Positions 38,635-47,502 of a DNA stretch of 64,000 bases are shown here, one piece after another. The translations under genes were made by a program, and so were the position numbers. Numbering within the stretch: the stretch's first letter is position 1; each line of letters starts with the position of its first letter. The DNA lies in NCBI RefSeq assembly GCF_001718315.1, contig NZ_CP013362.1:1984001-2048000 (forward strand), given 5' to 3'. A model generated the notes under the pieces. That model had not been told where the DNA came from and did no database searches. It saw nothing but the letters and a program-made list of their open reading frames with translations. The stretch is from Burkholderia diffusa. Its GTDB lineage: Bacteria > Pseudomonadota > Gammaproteobacteria > Burkholderiales > Burkholderiaceae.

Positions 38635-39825
38635 ATGAAGAAATCTCTCGCCGCTCTCGGCCTCTCGCTGATGCTGCTGTCGTCCGCCGCGTTTGCGGTC
38701 CCGTCGCTGCAGCAGGTCGAGCAATCGATCGCACAGCGCAACTGGCAGCAAGCCGACACGCAGCTGTCGCAAGTCATCGACGCCCACCCGAACAACGCGC
38801 ATGCGCGCTATCTGTACGCGCAGGTGCTGGACCGCGAAGGCCGTGCGTCCGACGCGCTCACGCAACTGCAGAAGGCGAAGTCGCTCGACCCGCAGTTGCG
38901 CTTCACCGACGCATCGCGTTTCGCGCAGACGGAATCGCGCATTCGCGCGGACGCGGCGCGCACAAGCGGCAATGCCCCTTCGGCCACGCAGGCCGGTTCG
39001 CTGCAGTCGTCGCTCGCGCCTGCCGCACCGGTCGCGAAACACGGCCCGTCGACCGGCATGTGGATCGGCCTCGGCCTGATCATCGCGATCGTCGCGCTGG
39101 TGCTGCGCTGGACGTTGCGGCGCGCGCGCTCGGCCGGCGACAGCCGCGCCGACGACGAACGCCGCACGCAGTTGAAACGCGCGACCGACGTGCTGAACGA
39201 CATCCGTCCGCTGAAACTCGACGCGAAGCTGTCGACGGCGCCGGGCGCCGCCGCGCTCACCGGCGAACTCGAAGGCATCGAGACCGATGCACGCACGCTC
39301 GTCGAGGCGCTGTCGAACGGCAAGAACCCGGTACCGCCGTATCGCATCGACGAACTCGAACAGCGGCATGCGAGCGTGAAGGCGCGCGTCGAAGGCCGCC
39401 CCGATCCGAGCGCGCAACCCGCGGCGCCCGCGAACGGCAGTGGCTCGGTGTACGCGCAAGAAGCCGATCGCGTGACCGGCATGCAAGGCCAGCCGTATCA
39501 GCAGCAACCGTACCCGCAACAACCCTATCCGCCGCAACCGTATCCGCAACAACAGCCGCCCGTCGTGGTCCAGCAAGGCGGCGGCTTCGGCGGCGGAATG
39601 GGTGGCCTGTTGACCGGCGTGTTGCTCGGCGAGGCGATGTCCGGCGGGCGCGAACGCGTGGTCGAGCGCGACGTGATCGTCGACGACCAGCGCCGGCGCC
39701 ATGAAAATAACGATCCGGGCTTCGACCTCGGCCGCGGCGACGACTCGAACTGGAGCGACGGCAACGGCGGTGGCGGCGTCGATCTCGGCAGCAACGACGA
39801 CGGCTGGACCGACGACAACACCTGA
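38635..39825 (+). CDS. TPR-containing single-pass membrane protein with Pro/Gln-Tyr repeat
   Basis: This 396-residue protein has a signal peptide (MKKSLAALGLSLMLLSSAAF), a TPR-like domain (NWQQADTQLSQVIDAHPNNA, ARYLYAQVLDREGRASDAL), and one transmembrane helix (MWIGLGLIIAIVALVLRW near residue 145). A cytosolic-type charged region follows. Near residues 285-310 lies a repetitive QQPYPQQPYPPQPYPQQ tract, then a Gly-rich hydrophobic patch (GGGFGGGMGGLLTGVLLGEA) and an acidic tail rich in Asp, Asn and Gly. It lies 78 bp after the PspA-like gene on the same strand, suggesting they work together. Family not recognised beyond TPR. Confidence 0.72.
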   Translation: MKKSLAALGLSLMLLSSAAFAVPSLQQVEQSIAQRNWQQADTQLSQVIDAHPNNAHARYLYAQVLDREGRASDALTQLQKAKSLDPQLRFTDASRFAQTESRIRADAARTSGNAPSATQAGSLQSSLAPAAPVAKHGPSTGMWIGLGLIIAIVALVLRWTLRRARSAGDSRADDERRTQLKRATDVLNDIRPLKLDAKLSTAPGAAALTGELEGIETDARTLVEALSNGKNPVPPYRIDELEQRHASVKARVEGRPDPSAQPAAPANGSGSVYAQEADRVTGMQGQPYQQQPYPQQPYPPQPYPQQQPPVVVQQGGGFGGGMGGLLTGVLLGEAMSGGRERVVERDVIVDDQRRRHENNDPGFDLGRGDDSNWSDGNGGGGVDLGSNDDGWTDDNT

Positions 39826-40077
39826 GCACAGCACACGCGGGCGCGGGCGCATCGCATCGCGCCACGCCCGCCCCGTCACACCGCACTCCCTTTCAATTCC
39901 GCTCTCGCCGCCCCGTCCGCGATTTGTTAATCATTTCAAGATGGGCTACCGGCAATGGGGCACGTTCGCTATCATGCGGCAATCGGCGTGCCTCCGATCC
40001 CCTCCGACTCGCCAGACGCTTCGCAGCCCTGCGCGTCGCGGCACGCCTCCCCTCGCCCAACCAGGAGAAAGCCGCTC

Positions 40078-40509
40078 ATGAGCATAATCAAGGAATTCAA
40101 GGAGTTCGCCGTCAAAGGCAACGTGATGGATCTCGCCGTCGGCGTGATCATCGGTGGCGCATTCTCGAAGATCGTCGACTCGGTCGTGAAAGACCTCATC
40201 ATGCCGGTCATCGGCGTGCTGACGGGCGGTCTGGATTTCTCGAACAAGTTCGTTCTGCTCGGCACCATCCCTCCGTCGTTCAAGGGTAATCCCGATTCAT
40301 TCAAGGACCTGCAGGCCGCGGGCGTCGCCGCATTCGGCTACGGCTCGTTCATCACCGTGGCGATCAATTTCGTGATCCTCGCGTTCATCATCTTCCTGAT
40401 GGTGAAATTCATCAACAAGCTGCGCAAACCGGAAGAAGCCGCGCCGGCCGCGACGCCGGAAGACATCGTGCTGCTGCGCGAGATCCGCGATTCGCTCAAG
40501 CAACGCTGA
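40078..40509 (+). CDS. mscL: Large-conductance mechanosensitive channel MscL
   Basis: This 143-residue protein starts [20 protein letters not shown], the MscL signature. TM1 includes [20 protein letters not shown] and TM2 is [19 protein letters not shown], with a periplasmic loop of about 45 residues between. MscL forms a pentameric pressure-release pore protecting against hypo-osmotic shock. A frame extension upstream is not family-like. AGGAGAAA precedes the ATG. It ends before a clear terminator. Confidence 0.97.
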
Positions 40510-40534
40510 GCACCACGCCGCGCAGCATCCGCCG

Positions 40535-40558
40535 GGCCCGCCAAGTGCGGGCCTTTTT
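40535..40558 (+). terminator. Terminator of mscL
   Basis: GGCCCGC (40535-40541) pairs with GCGGGCC (40547-40553) around CAAGT and is followed by five T. Confidence 0.85.
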
Positions 40559-40748
40559 CATGGGCGCGCGCCGCGCGTGGCCTGTCGCACTTTTTTGTGA
40601 CGCGCGAATGCACGCGCGGGAAAAGCAGGTCTATGATGGAGACTAAACGACAGTACGGGCGCCAAGACGCTGGCTGTGTCGATCATCGTGGCAAGCGGGT
40701 CGACGGGAGACATTGATCGTCGTACCGCACGAGTGCAGCATTTTCGTG

Positions 40749-40757
40749 TGCTATAAA
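40749..40757 (+). promoter_or_regulatory. Extended -10 element upstream of the 148-residue unknown gene
   Basis: TGCTATAAA is an extended -10 (TGn plus TATAAA), about 85 bp before the chosen start at 40841. No good -35 is seen. Confidence 0.35.
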
Positions 40758-40840
40758 GGATCGACATGCGGCGTACATAGCCGGGAGTGGGTCGCATGAA
40801 AGTGCCGCATTTCTTGCAATTGTTTTTGAGGCGAGTGTTT

Positions 40841-41287
40841 ATGTCCTTCCCGAAAAAACGTCGACGTGCGCAACAGGACGGCCAGGAGTCGTTCCTCGCG
40901 GTATTGCGCCACTCGAAACCGTTCGCGCAGCTCGACACCAAGATTGCCCGCGCCCGTGCACAGGACGAGCCCGTCCTCTATGCGCATGTGCTGCCAGGCC
41001 TCGACGTGCTCCTGTGCAGCGTGCGCGGCGCACAGCCGCCCTATCCGGCCATCGCCGAACTGCGCAAGCGCTGTATCGAATCGATTGCCAACGCACTCGA
41101 ACAGCCGCTCGACGGCCTCGAGAACGGCGGGTACTGGTACGAGGCGAACGGTTTCGGCTTCCTCGTGTTCGCAAGCCGCGCCCGGGCGCGCATCCTGCCC
41201 GAATTTGGTGCAGGCACGAAGGCGAGCCTGCGCGGCGGCCTCGGACGCCAGAACGCCGGCGACACGACACCGCGCTCCCTCGGCTGA
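40841..41287 (+). CDS. Conserved-looking protein of unknown function
   Basis: This 148-residue soluble protein begins MSFPKKRRRAQQDGQESFLA, a basic N-terminus. The middle (YAHVLPGLDVLLCSVRGAQP, LRKRCIESIANALEQPLDGL) is regular and globular, and the C-terminus is basic and flexible. No family is recognised. The start at 40841 follows GAGGCGAG. An in-frame ATG at 40796 with GGAG at good spacing is an alternative, but the added codons are atypical of the genome. Confidence 0.65.
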   Translation: MSFPKKRRRAQQDGQESFLAVLRHSKPFAQLDTKIARARAQDEPVLYAHVLPGLDVLLCSVRGAQPPYPAIAELRKRCIESIANALEQPLDGLENGGYWYEANGFGFLVFASRARARILPEFGAGTKASLRGGLGRQNAGDTTPRSLG

Positions 41288-41364
41288 ACCGACACCGACA
41301 CGATGGGCCGCCTCCGGGCGGCCCATCGGCCATTCAGGCTTCCCGCTTCACCGTCGCCGCGCGC

Positions 41365-42258
41365 TCACTGCGCCGCCGCGCGCCCGTTGCCGGGCCGGAC
41401 GATGTCGATGAACGCGGCGAAATCGGCACCGGCGAGCCCCTGCGCGGCGCCCAGCCGAAGCACCTGCTGCACCGTGGCCGATACGGGCATCACCGCGCCC
41501 GTATCGCGCGCGGCGTCGGCGATCGCGTCGACGTCCTTCTGGAACGTACTCAGCGCGCCGATCGGCGGATGGCCGCCTGACGTCATGCGCGGCACGAACG
41601 TCTGCAGCAGCACCGAATCGGCCCACCCGCCGGCCAGCGCATCGGCGAGCCGCGCGGCGTCGATGCCGCTCGCCTGCGCAAGACCGACCGCTTCCGCGAT
41701 CGCGGTTACCGTCGCGGTAACGATCGCCTGGTTGCAGAGTTTCGCGGTCTGGCCCGAGCCCGCGTCGCCCATGTGCGTGATGCGCGACGCGTAGGTGTCG
41801 ATCAGCGGCCGCACCGCGTCGAGGTCGGCCGCGCCGCCGCCCGCCATCACGGCGAGCGTGCCGGCCTGCGCGCCGGGCACGCCGCCGGACACCGGCGCGT
41901 CGATCCAGCCGACGCCGAGCGTGGCTGCGCGCGCCGCGTAGTCGCGCGTCGCGGCAGGCGGAATGCTCGAATGATCGACGATGCGCTTCAGGCGGCGCGC
42001 ATTCGCATCGCCGGCCAGGAGCCCGTGCTCGCCGAACGCGACGTCGCCCACCGCACGGCCGTCAAGCACGCACACGAAGACCGTGTCGACACGCTCGGCC
42101 AGTTCGCGCGGCGTGTCGACCACCTGTGCACCGTCCTTTTCGAGCGCCTCTGCCTTGCCGCGCGTCCGGTTCCATACGCCGACCCGATGGCCCGCCGCCA
42201 GCAAATGCCGAATCATCGGCGCGCCCATCAATCCCGGTCCGCAAAATCCGACTTCCAC
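41365..42258 (-). CDS. HIBADH-family NAD(P)-dependent reductase (tartronate semialdehyde reductase-like)
   Basis: This 297-residue protein starts at a GTG giving [20 protein letters not shown], with the GxGxMGxP nucleotide-binding motif. The substrate motif [20 protein letters not shown] near residue 118 and the catalytic Lys in [12 protein letters not shown] complete the beta-hydroxyacid dehydrogenase set. Family members reduce tartronate semialdehyde to glycerate or oxidise 3-hydroxyisobutyrate; the sequence alone does not decide. Presence of a glycerate kinase and a urate-to-glyoxylate cluster in the window favours, but does not prove, the GlxR role. Confidence 0.82.
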   Translation of the reverse strand: MEVGFCGPGLMGAPMIRHLLAAGHRVGVWNRTRGKAEALEKDGAQVVDTPRELAERVDTVFVCVLDGRAVGDVAFGEHGLLAGDANARRLKRIVDHSSIPPAATRDYAARAATLGVGWIDAPVSGGVPGAQAGTLAVMAGGGAADLDAVRPLIDTYASRITHMGDAGSGQTAKLCNQAIVTATVTAIAEAVGLAQASGIDAARLADALAGGWADSVLLQTFVPRMTSGGHPPIGALSTFQKDVDAIADAARDTGAVMPVSATVQQVLRLGAAQGLAGADFAAFIDIVRPGNGRAAAQ

Positions 42259-42394
42259 GATGTTCCTCGTCTCCAATTGGGGTTGCACTTGCCGCCCATC
42301 ATACCTATCACTCAAAGAAGCCGGACACGCGCGGTGCCGCCTCGGGCCCGCTGCTTGCGCCGGCCGCACACACCGACATCCCAGGGAGCGCATC

Positions 42395-42604
42395 ATGAGC
42401 GACCACGTCTACAAGCTGATCGAACTGACCGGCTCGTCGCGGCAGTCGTGCGACGACGCCATCCGCAACGCAATCTCGAAAGCCGGCAAGACGCTGCACA
42501 ACCTGCACTGGTTCCAGGTCACCGAAACGCGCGGCCACATCGAAGGCGACCAGGTCATCCACTGGCAGGTCACGCTGAAAGTCGGCATGCGTATCGACGA
42601 CTGA
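42395..42604 (+). CDS. Dodecin family flavin-binding protein
   Basis: This 69-residue protein begins [20 protein letters not shown] and includes [20 protein letters not shown] and [20 protein letters not shown], the typical dodecin sequence with the flavin-stacking Trp. Dodecins form hollow dodecamers that store or buffer riboflavin or FMN. The start is preceded by AGGGAG. It is a single-gene unit. Confidence 0.93.
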   Translation: MSDHVYKLIELTGSSRQSCDDAIRNAISKAGKTLHNLHWFQVTETRGHIEGDQVIHWQVTLKVGMRIDD

Positions 42605-42742
42605 CGCACGCGCGTCACGCGCGGTGCCCGGGTCACCGGATGCGTGCAATGCGCATCCACGCGGCGCCGCGCCCACCCGCATCCCGCCCCGATCGGCCCC
42701 TTCGCGAGGCCCGGCCGGCGGGTGCGTGCGGGTATCCATCTC

Positions 42743-42771
42743 TTGACGCTGATTTTCGTTCATATTAAAAA
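42743..42771 (+). promoter_or_regulatory. Sigma70-like promoter for the LysR gene
   Basis: TTGACG (42743-42748), 17-bp spacer, TAAAAA (42766-42771), 54 bp before the LysR start, in a locally AT-rich stretch. Confidence 0.6.
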
Positions 42772-42824
42772 CCATATACCCACATCACCCCTCGATCAGC
42801 CCAGCCATATAAACCGGAGAAATC

Positions 42825-43754
42825 ATGAGTCAGCAACGCGAGGCGATCGACACGTACCTTTTGCGCGTCTTGCACACCTTGTTGATGGAGCGCAGCGTCA
42901 CGCGCGCGGCCGTCAAACTGAACCAGTCGCAACCGGCGATCAGCGCCGCGCTGCGGCGCCTGCGCGACATCACCGGCGATCCGCTGCTCGTGCGCGGCAA
43001 GTCCGGCATGGTCCCGACCGAATACGGATTGCGCCTGCTCGAGCCGGTGCAGAACGCACTGCGCGAAATCGAGCGCATCAAGTTCCAGCAGCACAATTTC
43101 GACCCGGCCACGTCGATCCGCTGCTACCGGATCGGCTGCCCCGACTACCTGAACGTGCTGTTCGTGCCGACCGTCGTCGAACGCTTCCGCCAGGCGGCAC
43201 CGAACGCGACGCTCGAGTTCCATTCGCTCGGCCCCGCATTCGACTACGAGCTCGCGCTGGAAGACGGCAAGCTCGATATCGTCGTCGGCAACTGGCCCGA
43301 GCCGCCCGAGCAACTGCACCTGTCGAACCTGTTCGTCGACGAAATCGTCTGCCTGATGAGCAACACGCATCCGTTCGCGAAGCGCGGCGGGCTCACGCTC
43401 GACCAGTACCTGAACGCGCCGCATCTCGCGCCCACGCCGTACTCCGTCGGCCAGCGCGGCGCGATCGACGTGCATCTCGCGCGCGAACGGCTCAAGCGTC
43501 ATGTGGTCGTCACGCTGCCGTACTTCAACCTCGCGCCGTACGTGCTGGTGAAGTCCGACCTGATCTTCACGACGACGCGCCTGTTCGCAGATCACTACGC
43601 GAAGTTCCTGCCGCTGTCGGTCGTGCCGGCGCCGCTCGACTTTCCGCCGATGCAGTACTACCAGCTGTGGCATGAACGCTGCCACTACTCCGACGAAGTG
43701 CGCTGGCTGCGCGGCCTCGTCGCTGAAGCAACCCGCACGCTGATCGAGCCGTAA
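42825..43754 (+). CDS. LysR-family transcriptional regulator
   Basis: This 309-residue protein has an N-terminal winged helix (VLHTLLMERSVTRAAVKLNQ, SQPAISAALRRLRDITGDPL) and a periplasmic-binding-protein-like effector domain starting near residue 95 (CYRIGCPDYLNVLFVPTVVE). It converges with the 8-oxoguanine-deaminase-type gene and flanks the purine catabolic cluster, so a purine-related effector is plausible but unproven. CCGGAGAAATC supplies the ribosome-binding site. Confidence 0.9.
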   Translation: MSQQREAIDTYLLRVLHTLLMERSVTRAAVKLNQSQPAISAALRRLRDITGDPLLVRGKSGMVPTEYGLRLLEPVQNALREIERIKFQQHNFDPATSIRCYRIGCPDYLNVLFVPTVVERFRQAAPNATLEFHSLGPAFDYELALEDGKLDIVVGNWPEPPEQLHLSNLFVDEIVCLMSNTHPFAKRGGLTLDQYLNAPHLAPTPYSVGQRGAIDVHLARERLKRHVVVTLPYFNLAPYVLVKSDLIFTTTRLFADHYAKFLPLSVVPAPLDFPPMQYYQLWHERCHYSDEVRWLRGLVAEATRTLIEP

Positions 43755-43881
43755 GCGCGCACGACGCGCGCGCCGGTCATGCCGTTGCGGTGCGGGCCGG
43801 TGCGATGCGCGGCGTGCGGCGGCCCCGTCCGCCGCCGCGCGCCCGATCGGCAGCGCGCGGCGCGACCTTCACATCGACGCG

Positions 43882-45294
43882 TCAGCGCGACGCCTCCACG
43901 AGTGCCTGCGCCAGCGCGTTGTGGCGCTCGATGACCGGCGGCAGGTCGAGCGTCGCGAGCCGCCCTTCCCGCACCACCACCTTCCCGTTCACCACCGTGT
44001 ACGCCGTCTGGGACGGCGCGCAGAACACGAGCGCCGCGACCGGATCGTGCAGCGCGCCCGCGAACAGCGGCTGGCGCAGGTCGAATGCGGCGAAATCCGC
44101 GGCCATGCCGGGCTTCAGCGCGCCGATGTCGTCGCGGTTCAGCACCCTCGCGCCGCCCAGCGTCGCAATCTCCAGTGCCTCGCGCGCGGTCATCGCGTCA
44201 GGCCCGAAACCCACCCGCTGCAGCAGCAGCGCCTGCCGCACTTCCGCGACCATCTGCGCGCCGTCGTTCGACGCGGAACCGTCGACGCCGAGCCCGACCG
44301 GCACACCCGCGAGACGCATCTTCTTCACGGGCGCGATGCCGGACGCGAGCCGCATGTTCGAACACGGACAGTGCGCGACGCCGGTGCCGGTGCGCGCGAA
44401 CAGGCCGATGCCCGCATCGTCGAGCTGAACGCAGTGCGCGTGCCATACGTCGTGACCGACCCAGCCGAGATCCTCCGCGTATTCGGCAGGCGTCATCCCG
44501 AATTTCTCGCGGCTGTACGCGATGTCGTTGACGTTCTCGGCCAGGTGCGTATGCAGCGACACGCCGTAGTCGCGCGCCAGCACGGCCGCGTCGCGCATCA
44601 AGCCGCGGCTCACCGAGAACGGCGAGCACGGCGCGACGACCACCCGCAGCATCGCGTAGCGGCCTTCGTCGTGATAGGTCTCGATCAGGCGCTGCGCATC
44701 GCGCAGGATGTCGGGCTCGCGCTCGACGACGGAATCGGGCGGCAGCCCGCCGTCGCGCTGGCCGACGCTCATCGCGCCGCGGCTCGCGTGAAAGCGCATG
44801 CCGATTCGGTGCGCGGCGCCGATGCTGTCGTCGAGCCGGCTACCGTTCGGATAGATGTACAGATGGTCGCTCGACGTCGTGCAGCCCGACTGCAGCAGTT
44901 CGGCCATCGCGGTCAGCGTCGACACCTCGATCATCTCGGGCGTCAGGTGCGCCCAGATCCGGTACAGGTTCGTGAGCCAGCCGAACAGCTCGGCGTTCTG
45001 CGCGGCCGGCACCGCGCGCGTGAGGCTCTGGTACATGTGGTGATGCGTGTTCACGAGCCCCGGGATCACGAGGTGGCCGCGCAGGTCGAGCACTTCGTCC
45101 GCGGTATCGGGCAACTCGGCGCTCGGGCCGACCGCGACGATCCGGTTGTCTTCGATATAGAGTCCCGCATCGCGTAATTCGCGGCGCGTGTCGTCCATGG
45201 TCACGAGCACGTCGGCGTGCTTGACCAGCAGGGTTTTCGGGCGGGATGAGGATGGATGCGGCGCGCGTGCGCCGGCGTGCTGCTCGAGGTTCAT
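43882..45294 (-). CDS. 8-oxoguanine deaminase-type amidohydrolase
   Basis: This 470-residue amidohydrolase has zinc ligands in VNTHHHMYQSL near residue 80, a later HTHLAENVND with the metal His, WHAHCVQLDD, and the catalytic Asp in VGLGVDGSASND. The HxHxY and the long SGCTTSSDHLYIYPNG region match the enzyme group (Pa0142-like) that deaminates 8-oxoguanine to urate. Other purine or pyrimidine ring deaminases are close relatives. The divergent urate pathway genes support a urate-forming role. The upstream gap holds two identical palindromes. Confidence 0.85.
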   Translation of the reverse strand: MNLEQHAGARAPHPSSSRPKTLLVKHADVLVTMDDTRRELRDAGLYIEDNRIVAVGPSAELPDTADEVLDLRGHLVIPGLVNTHHHMYQSLTRAVPAAQNAELFGWLTNLYRIWAHLTPEMIEVSTLTAMAELLQSGCTTSSDHLYIYPNGSRLDDSIGAAHRIGMRFHASRGAMSVGQRDGGLPPDSVVEREPDILRDAQRLIETYHDEGRYAMLRVVVAPCSPFSVSRGLMRDAAVLARDYGVSLHTHLAENVNDIAYSREKFGMTPAEYAEDLGWVGHDVWHAHCVQLDDAGIGLFARTGTGVAHCPCSNMRLASGIAPVKKMRLAGVPVGLGVDGSASNDGAQMVAEVRQALLLQRVGFGPDAMTAREALEIATLGGARVLNRDDIGALKPGMAADFAAFDLRQPLFAGALHDPVAALVFCAPSQTAYTVVNGKVVVREGRLATLDLPPVIERHNALAQALVEASR

Positions 45295-45804
45295 GCGTTC
45301 TCCGCGTCGTCTGCCCCCGGGAGCCGCTCCCGGAGACCGTCACAAGGCCGTTCGAACGCTGATTCGCGGCACGCCCCGGTGCCTGCGTCCGTTCGAACGC
45401 GCTGGCCCGGTTACCCGGCGTGAATGCCGTCTTCGGGGTACGCGCGGACCCAGGCCCGACGCGCACGGCCGGAGCATCGCCCAAGTACGCGCAACGCACA
45501 ATGCGCGATCCGGAATACCGCGCTTCACGGTTTCGATATGGTACGCCGCACGCGAGCCTGGCTAGCGCCGGAATCGCGGGCCGCCGGCCGCTCCCGGCGA
45601 GACGTCGACAGCGGTTCATGCGCGGCGCATTATCTTTGATATCGCGCCCGTATTTGCGCGGGGAACCTTTTTACAATGCCTGCACGGCGCTCGCTTCAAT
45701 CTCGCCGACGGGTATGTAGCCACGTGACGTGGAGCCTCGATCCGCCGCACAGTCAATGGATCGAGTCGCCGCCGAACCTCGCATTCACACAAGGACAATT
45801 GCGA
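45295..45804. other. Long intergenic region between the deaminase and uraH
   Basis: This 510-bp gap separates the two divergent arms of the purine cluster. It contains two 12-bp copies of CCGTTCGAACGC (45348-45359 and 45389-45400) spaced 41 bp apart. A TACAAT -10-like hexamer lies near 45673 facing uraH. No gene is convincing within it. Confidence 0.6.
45349..45399. promoter_or_regulatory. Pair of identical 10-bp palindromes, candidate operators
   Basis: CGTTCGAACG occurs at 45349-45358 and 45390-45399; the matching 12-mer is CCGTTCGAACGC. The 41-bp centre spacing is about four helical turns, so two dimers could bind one DNA face. They lie about 55 and 95 bp upstream of the deaminase start. 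Confidence 0.5.
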
Positions 45805-46158
45805 ATGGGAAAGCTCACTACCCACGTACTCGATACGGCACACGGTCGCCCCGGCGCTGCCATCAAGGTGGACCTCTACGCGCTGGACGGCGAATCGCGC
45901 CGCGCGATCAAGACCGTGCTGACCAATAGCGACGGCCGCTGCGACGAACCGCTGCTCGAAGGTGCCGCACTCTCCGCCGGCGAATACGAACTCGTGTTCC
46001 ATGCCGGCGACTACTTCGCGTCGCTCGGCGTGAAGGTGCCCGAACCCCGCTTCGTCGACCGCGTCGTGCTGCGCTTCGGCATTGCCGACACCGCATCGCA
46101 CTACCACGTGCCGCTGCTCGTGTCGCCGTGGTCGTACAGCACCTATCGCGGCAGCTGA
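45805..46158 (+). CDS. uraH: 5-hydroxyisourate hydrolase (transthyretin-like)
   Basis: This 117-residue protein begins MGKLTTHVLDTAHGRPGAAI and ends with VPLLVSPWSYSTYRGS, the C-terminal YRGS signature of the HIU hydrolase family. Active-site His (TTHVLD) and Arg/His residues (FHAGDYF, SHYHVPLLVSPW) are present. It converts 5-hydroxyisourate to OHCU in the urate pathway. It is 53 bp upstream of puuD. An upstream frame extension is ignored because it lacks family similarity. Confidence 0.96.
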   Translation: MGKLTTHVLDTAHGRPGAAIKVDLYALDGESRRAIKTVLTNSDGRCDEPLLEGAALSAGEYELVFHAGDYFASLGVKVPEPRFVDRVVLRFGIADTASHYHVPLLVSPWSYSTYRGS

Positions 46159-46211
46159 CACACGCATCGGCGCCCGCATCAAAGACAACGATCTGAGTCT
46201 GGAGGAGTTTC

Positions 46212-47405
46212 ATGGAAGGCTTCATCACCGACTGGCTGAACCTCGCGCTGCGATGGCTGCACGTCATCGTCGCCATCGCGTGGATCGGCGAGTCCTTCTA
46301 TTTCGTCGCGCTGGACAACAGCCTCAAACCGCCGACCGACGCGAACCAGCGCAAGCGCGGCGTGTTCGGCGAACTGTGGCACGTCCACGGCGGCGGTTTC
46401 TACAACATGCAGAAGTACACGGTCGCTCCGCCGGAAATGCCGGATGACCTGCACTGGTCGAAATGGCCGTCCTACACGACGTGGCTGTCGGGCTTCTCGC
46501 TGTTCTTCGTGCTGTACTTGCTCGCACCGAACACGTATCTGATCGACAAGAGCGTGCTCGACATGGGCCCGGTGGTCGCCGTCGCATCCGCTCTCGGCTT
46601 CCTCGCGGCCGGCTGGATCGTCTACGACTCGCTGTGCCGCATCCTCGGCACCAACGATCGCGTGCTGGGCATCTGCGTCGGCATCTACGTCGTCATCGCC
46701 GCGTACCTCGCGTGCCACATCTTCTCCGGCCGCGCGGCATACCTGATCGTCGGCGCGATGCTCGCGACGATCATGTCGGCGAACGTGTTCTTCGTGATCA
46801 TCCCGGGCCAGCGCAAGATGGTCGACAAGATGCTGAAGGGCGAGGAACCGAACCCGATCTACGGCAAGCGCGGCAAGCAGCGTTCGGTGCACAACACGTA
46901 TTTCACGCTGCCGGTCGTGTTCGCGATGCTGTCGAACCATTATGCGATGACGTACACGAACAAGTTCAACTGGGTCGTGCTCGTGTTGATCATGCTGGCC
47001 GGCGCGCTGATCCGTCAGTTCTTCGTGATGCGTCACCGCGGCAAGCAGCTGTGGTACCTGCCGATCGGCGGCGTCGCACTGCTGTCGGGCGCACTGGTGT
47101 GGACGATGCCGAAGCCGGTCGCACCGGAAGCGCAAGCGGCGAACGCACCGAAGATCGTGGTCAACGACATCATGCCGATCCTGCAGCAGCGCTGCGTCGA
47201 GTGTCACTCGGCAAAGCCGACGCTGATGGGCAGCGCACCCGCCGGCGTGATGTTCGACACGCCGGACGAAGTGTCGAAGAACGCGCAGCGCATCTACGAA
47301 CAGGCCGTGCGCCTGAAGGCGATGCCGATCGGCAACGTCACGCACATGACCGACGACGAGCGCGTGAAGCTCGCCGCCTGGTTCGAGGGTGGCGCGGTCA
47401 AGTAA
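46212..47405 (+). CDS. puuD: Membrane-bound urate oxidase/hydroxylase PuuD with fused cytochrome c
   Basis: This 397-residue protein begins with an amphipathic helix and membrane helices (WLHVIVAIAWIGESFYFVAL) and contains about eight transmembrane segments. A C-terminal cytochrome c-like domain carries CVECHS (CxxCH) near residue 330 and a possible Met ligand in KAMPIGNVTHMT. This is the architecture of the PuuD urate oxidase, which oxidises urate to 5-hydroxyisourate and passes electrons to the respiratory chain instead of making peroxide. It lies directly behind uraH on the same strand. Confidence 0.95.
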   Translation: MEGFITDWLNLALRWLHVIVAIAWIGESFYFVALDNSLKPPTDANQRKRGVFGELWHVHGGGFYNMQKYTVAPPEMPDDLHWSKWPSYTTWLSGFSLFFVLYLLAPNTYLIDKSVLDMGPVVAVASALGFLAAGWIVYDSLCRILGTNDRVLGICVGIYVVIAAYLACHIFSGRAAYLIVGAMLATIMSANVFFVIIPGQRKMVDKMLKGEEPNPIYGKRGKQRSVHNTYFTLPVVFAMLSNHYAMTYTNKFNWVVLVLIMLAGALIRQFFVMRHRGKQLWYLPIGGVALLSGALVWTMPKPVAPEAQAANAPKIVVNDIMPILQQRCVECHSAKPTLMGSAPAGVMFDTPDEVSKNAQRIYEQAVRLKAMPIGNVTHMTDDERVKLAAWFEGGAVK

Positions 47406-47453
47406 GCCGCCGTGCGCCGGCGCCCGGATGCCGGCGCAATCCTCTCCGTTCGC

Positions 47454-47480
47454 GGGCCCGGAAACGGGCCCGTTTTTTTG
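47454..47480 (+). terminator. Terminator of uraH-puuD
   Basis: CGGGCCCG (47454-47461) and CGGGCCCG (47466-47473) form an 8-bp stem with a GAAA tetraloop followed by seven T. It also lies near the convergent ACT gene. Confidence 0.92.
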
Positions 47481-47502
47481 CCCGTCCGGAACGCGTCCCC
47501 TG

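Larger units (their letters stand above)
40510..40840. other. Intergenic region after mscL
   Basis: This 331-bp gap contains the mscL terminator (40535-40558) and an extended -10-like element TGCTATAAA (40749-40757) before the next gene. Codons between 40796 and 40840 could extend that gene upstream, but they use rare TTG, TTT and AGG codons and look non-coding. Confidence 0.55.

Noticed and set aside
39490..39600. The CCGTATCCGCAACAA-like DNA repeat as a CRISPR or tandem repeat array
   Set aside because: The repetition encodes the PYPQQ protein tract within one gene and has no spacers.
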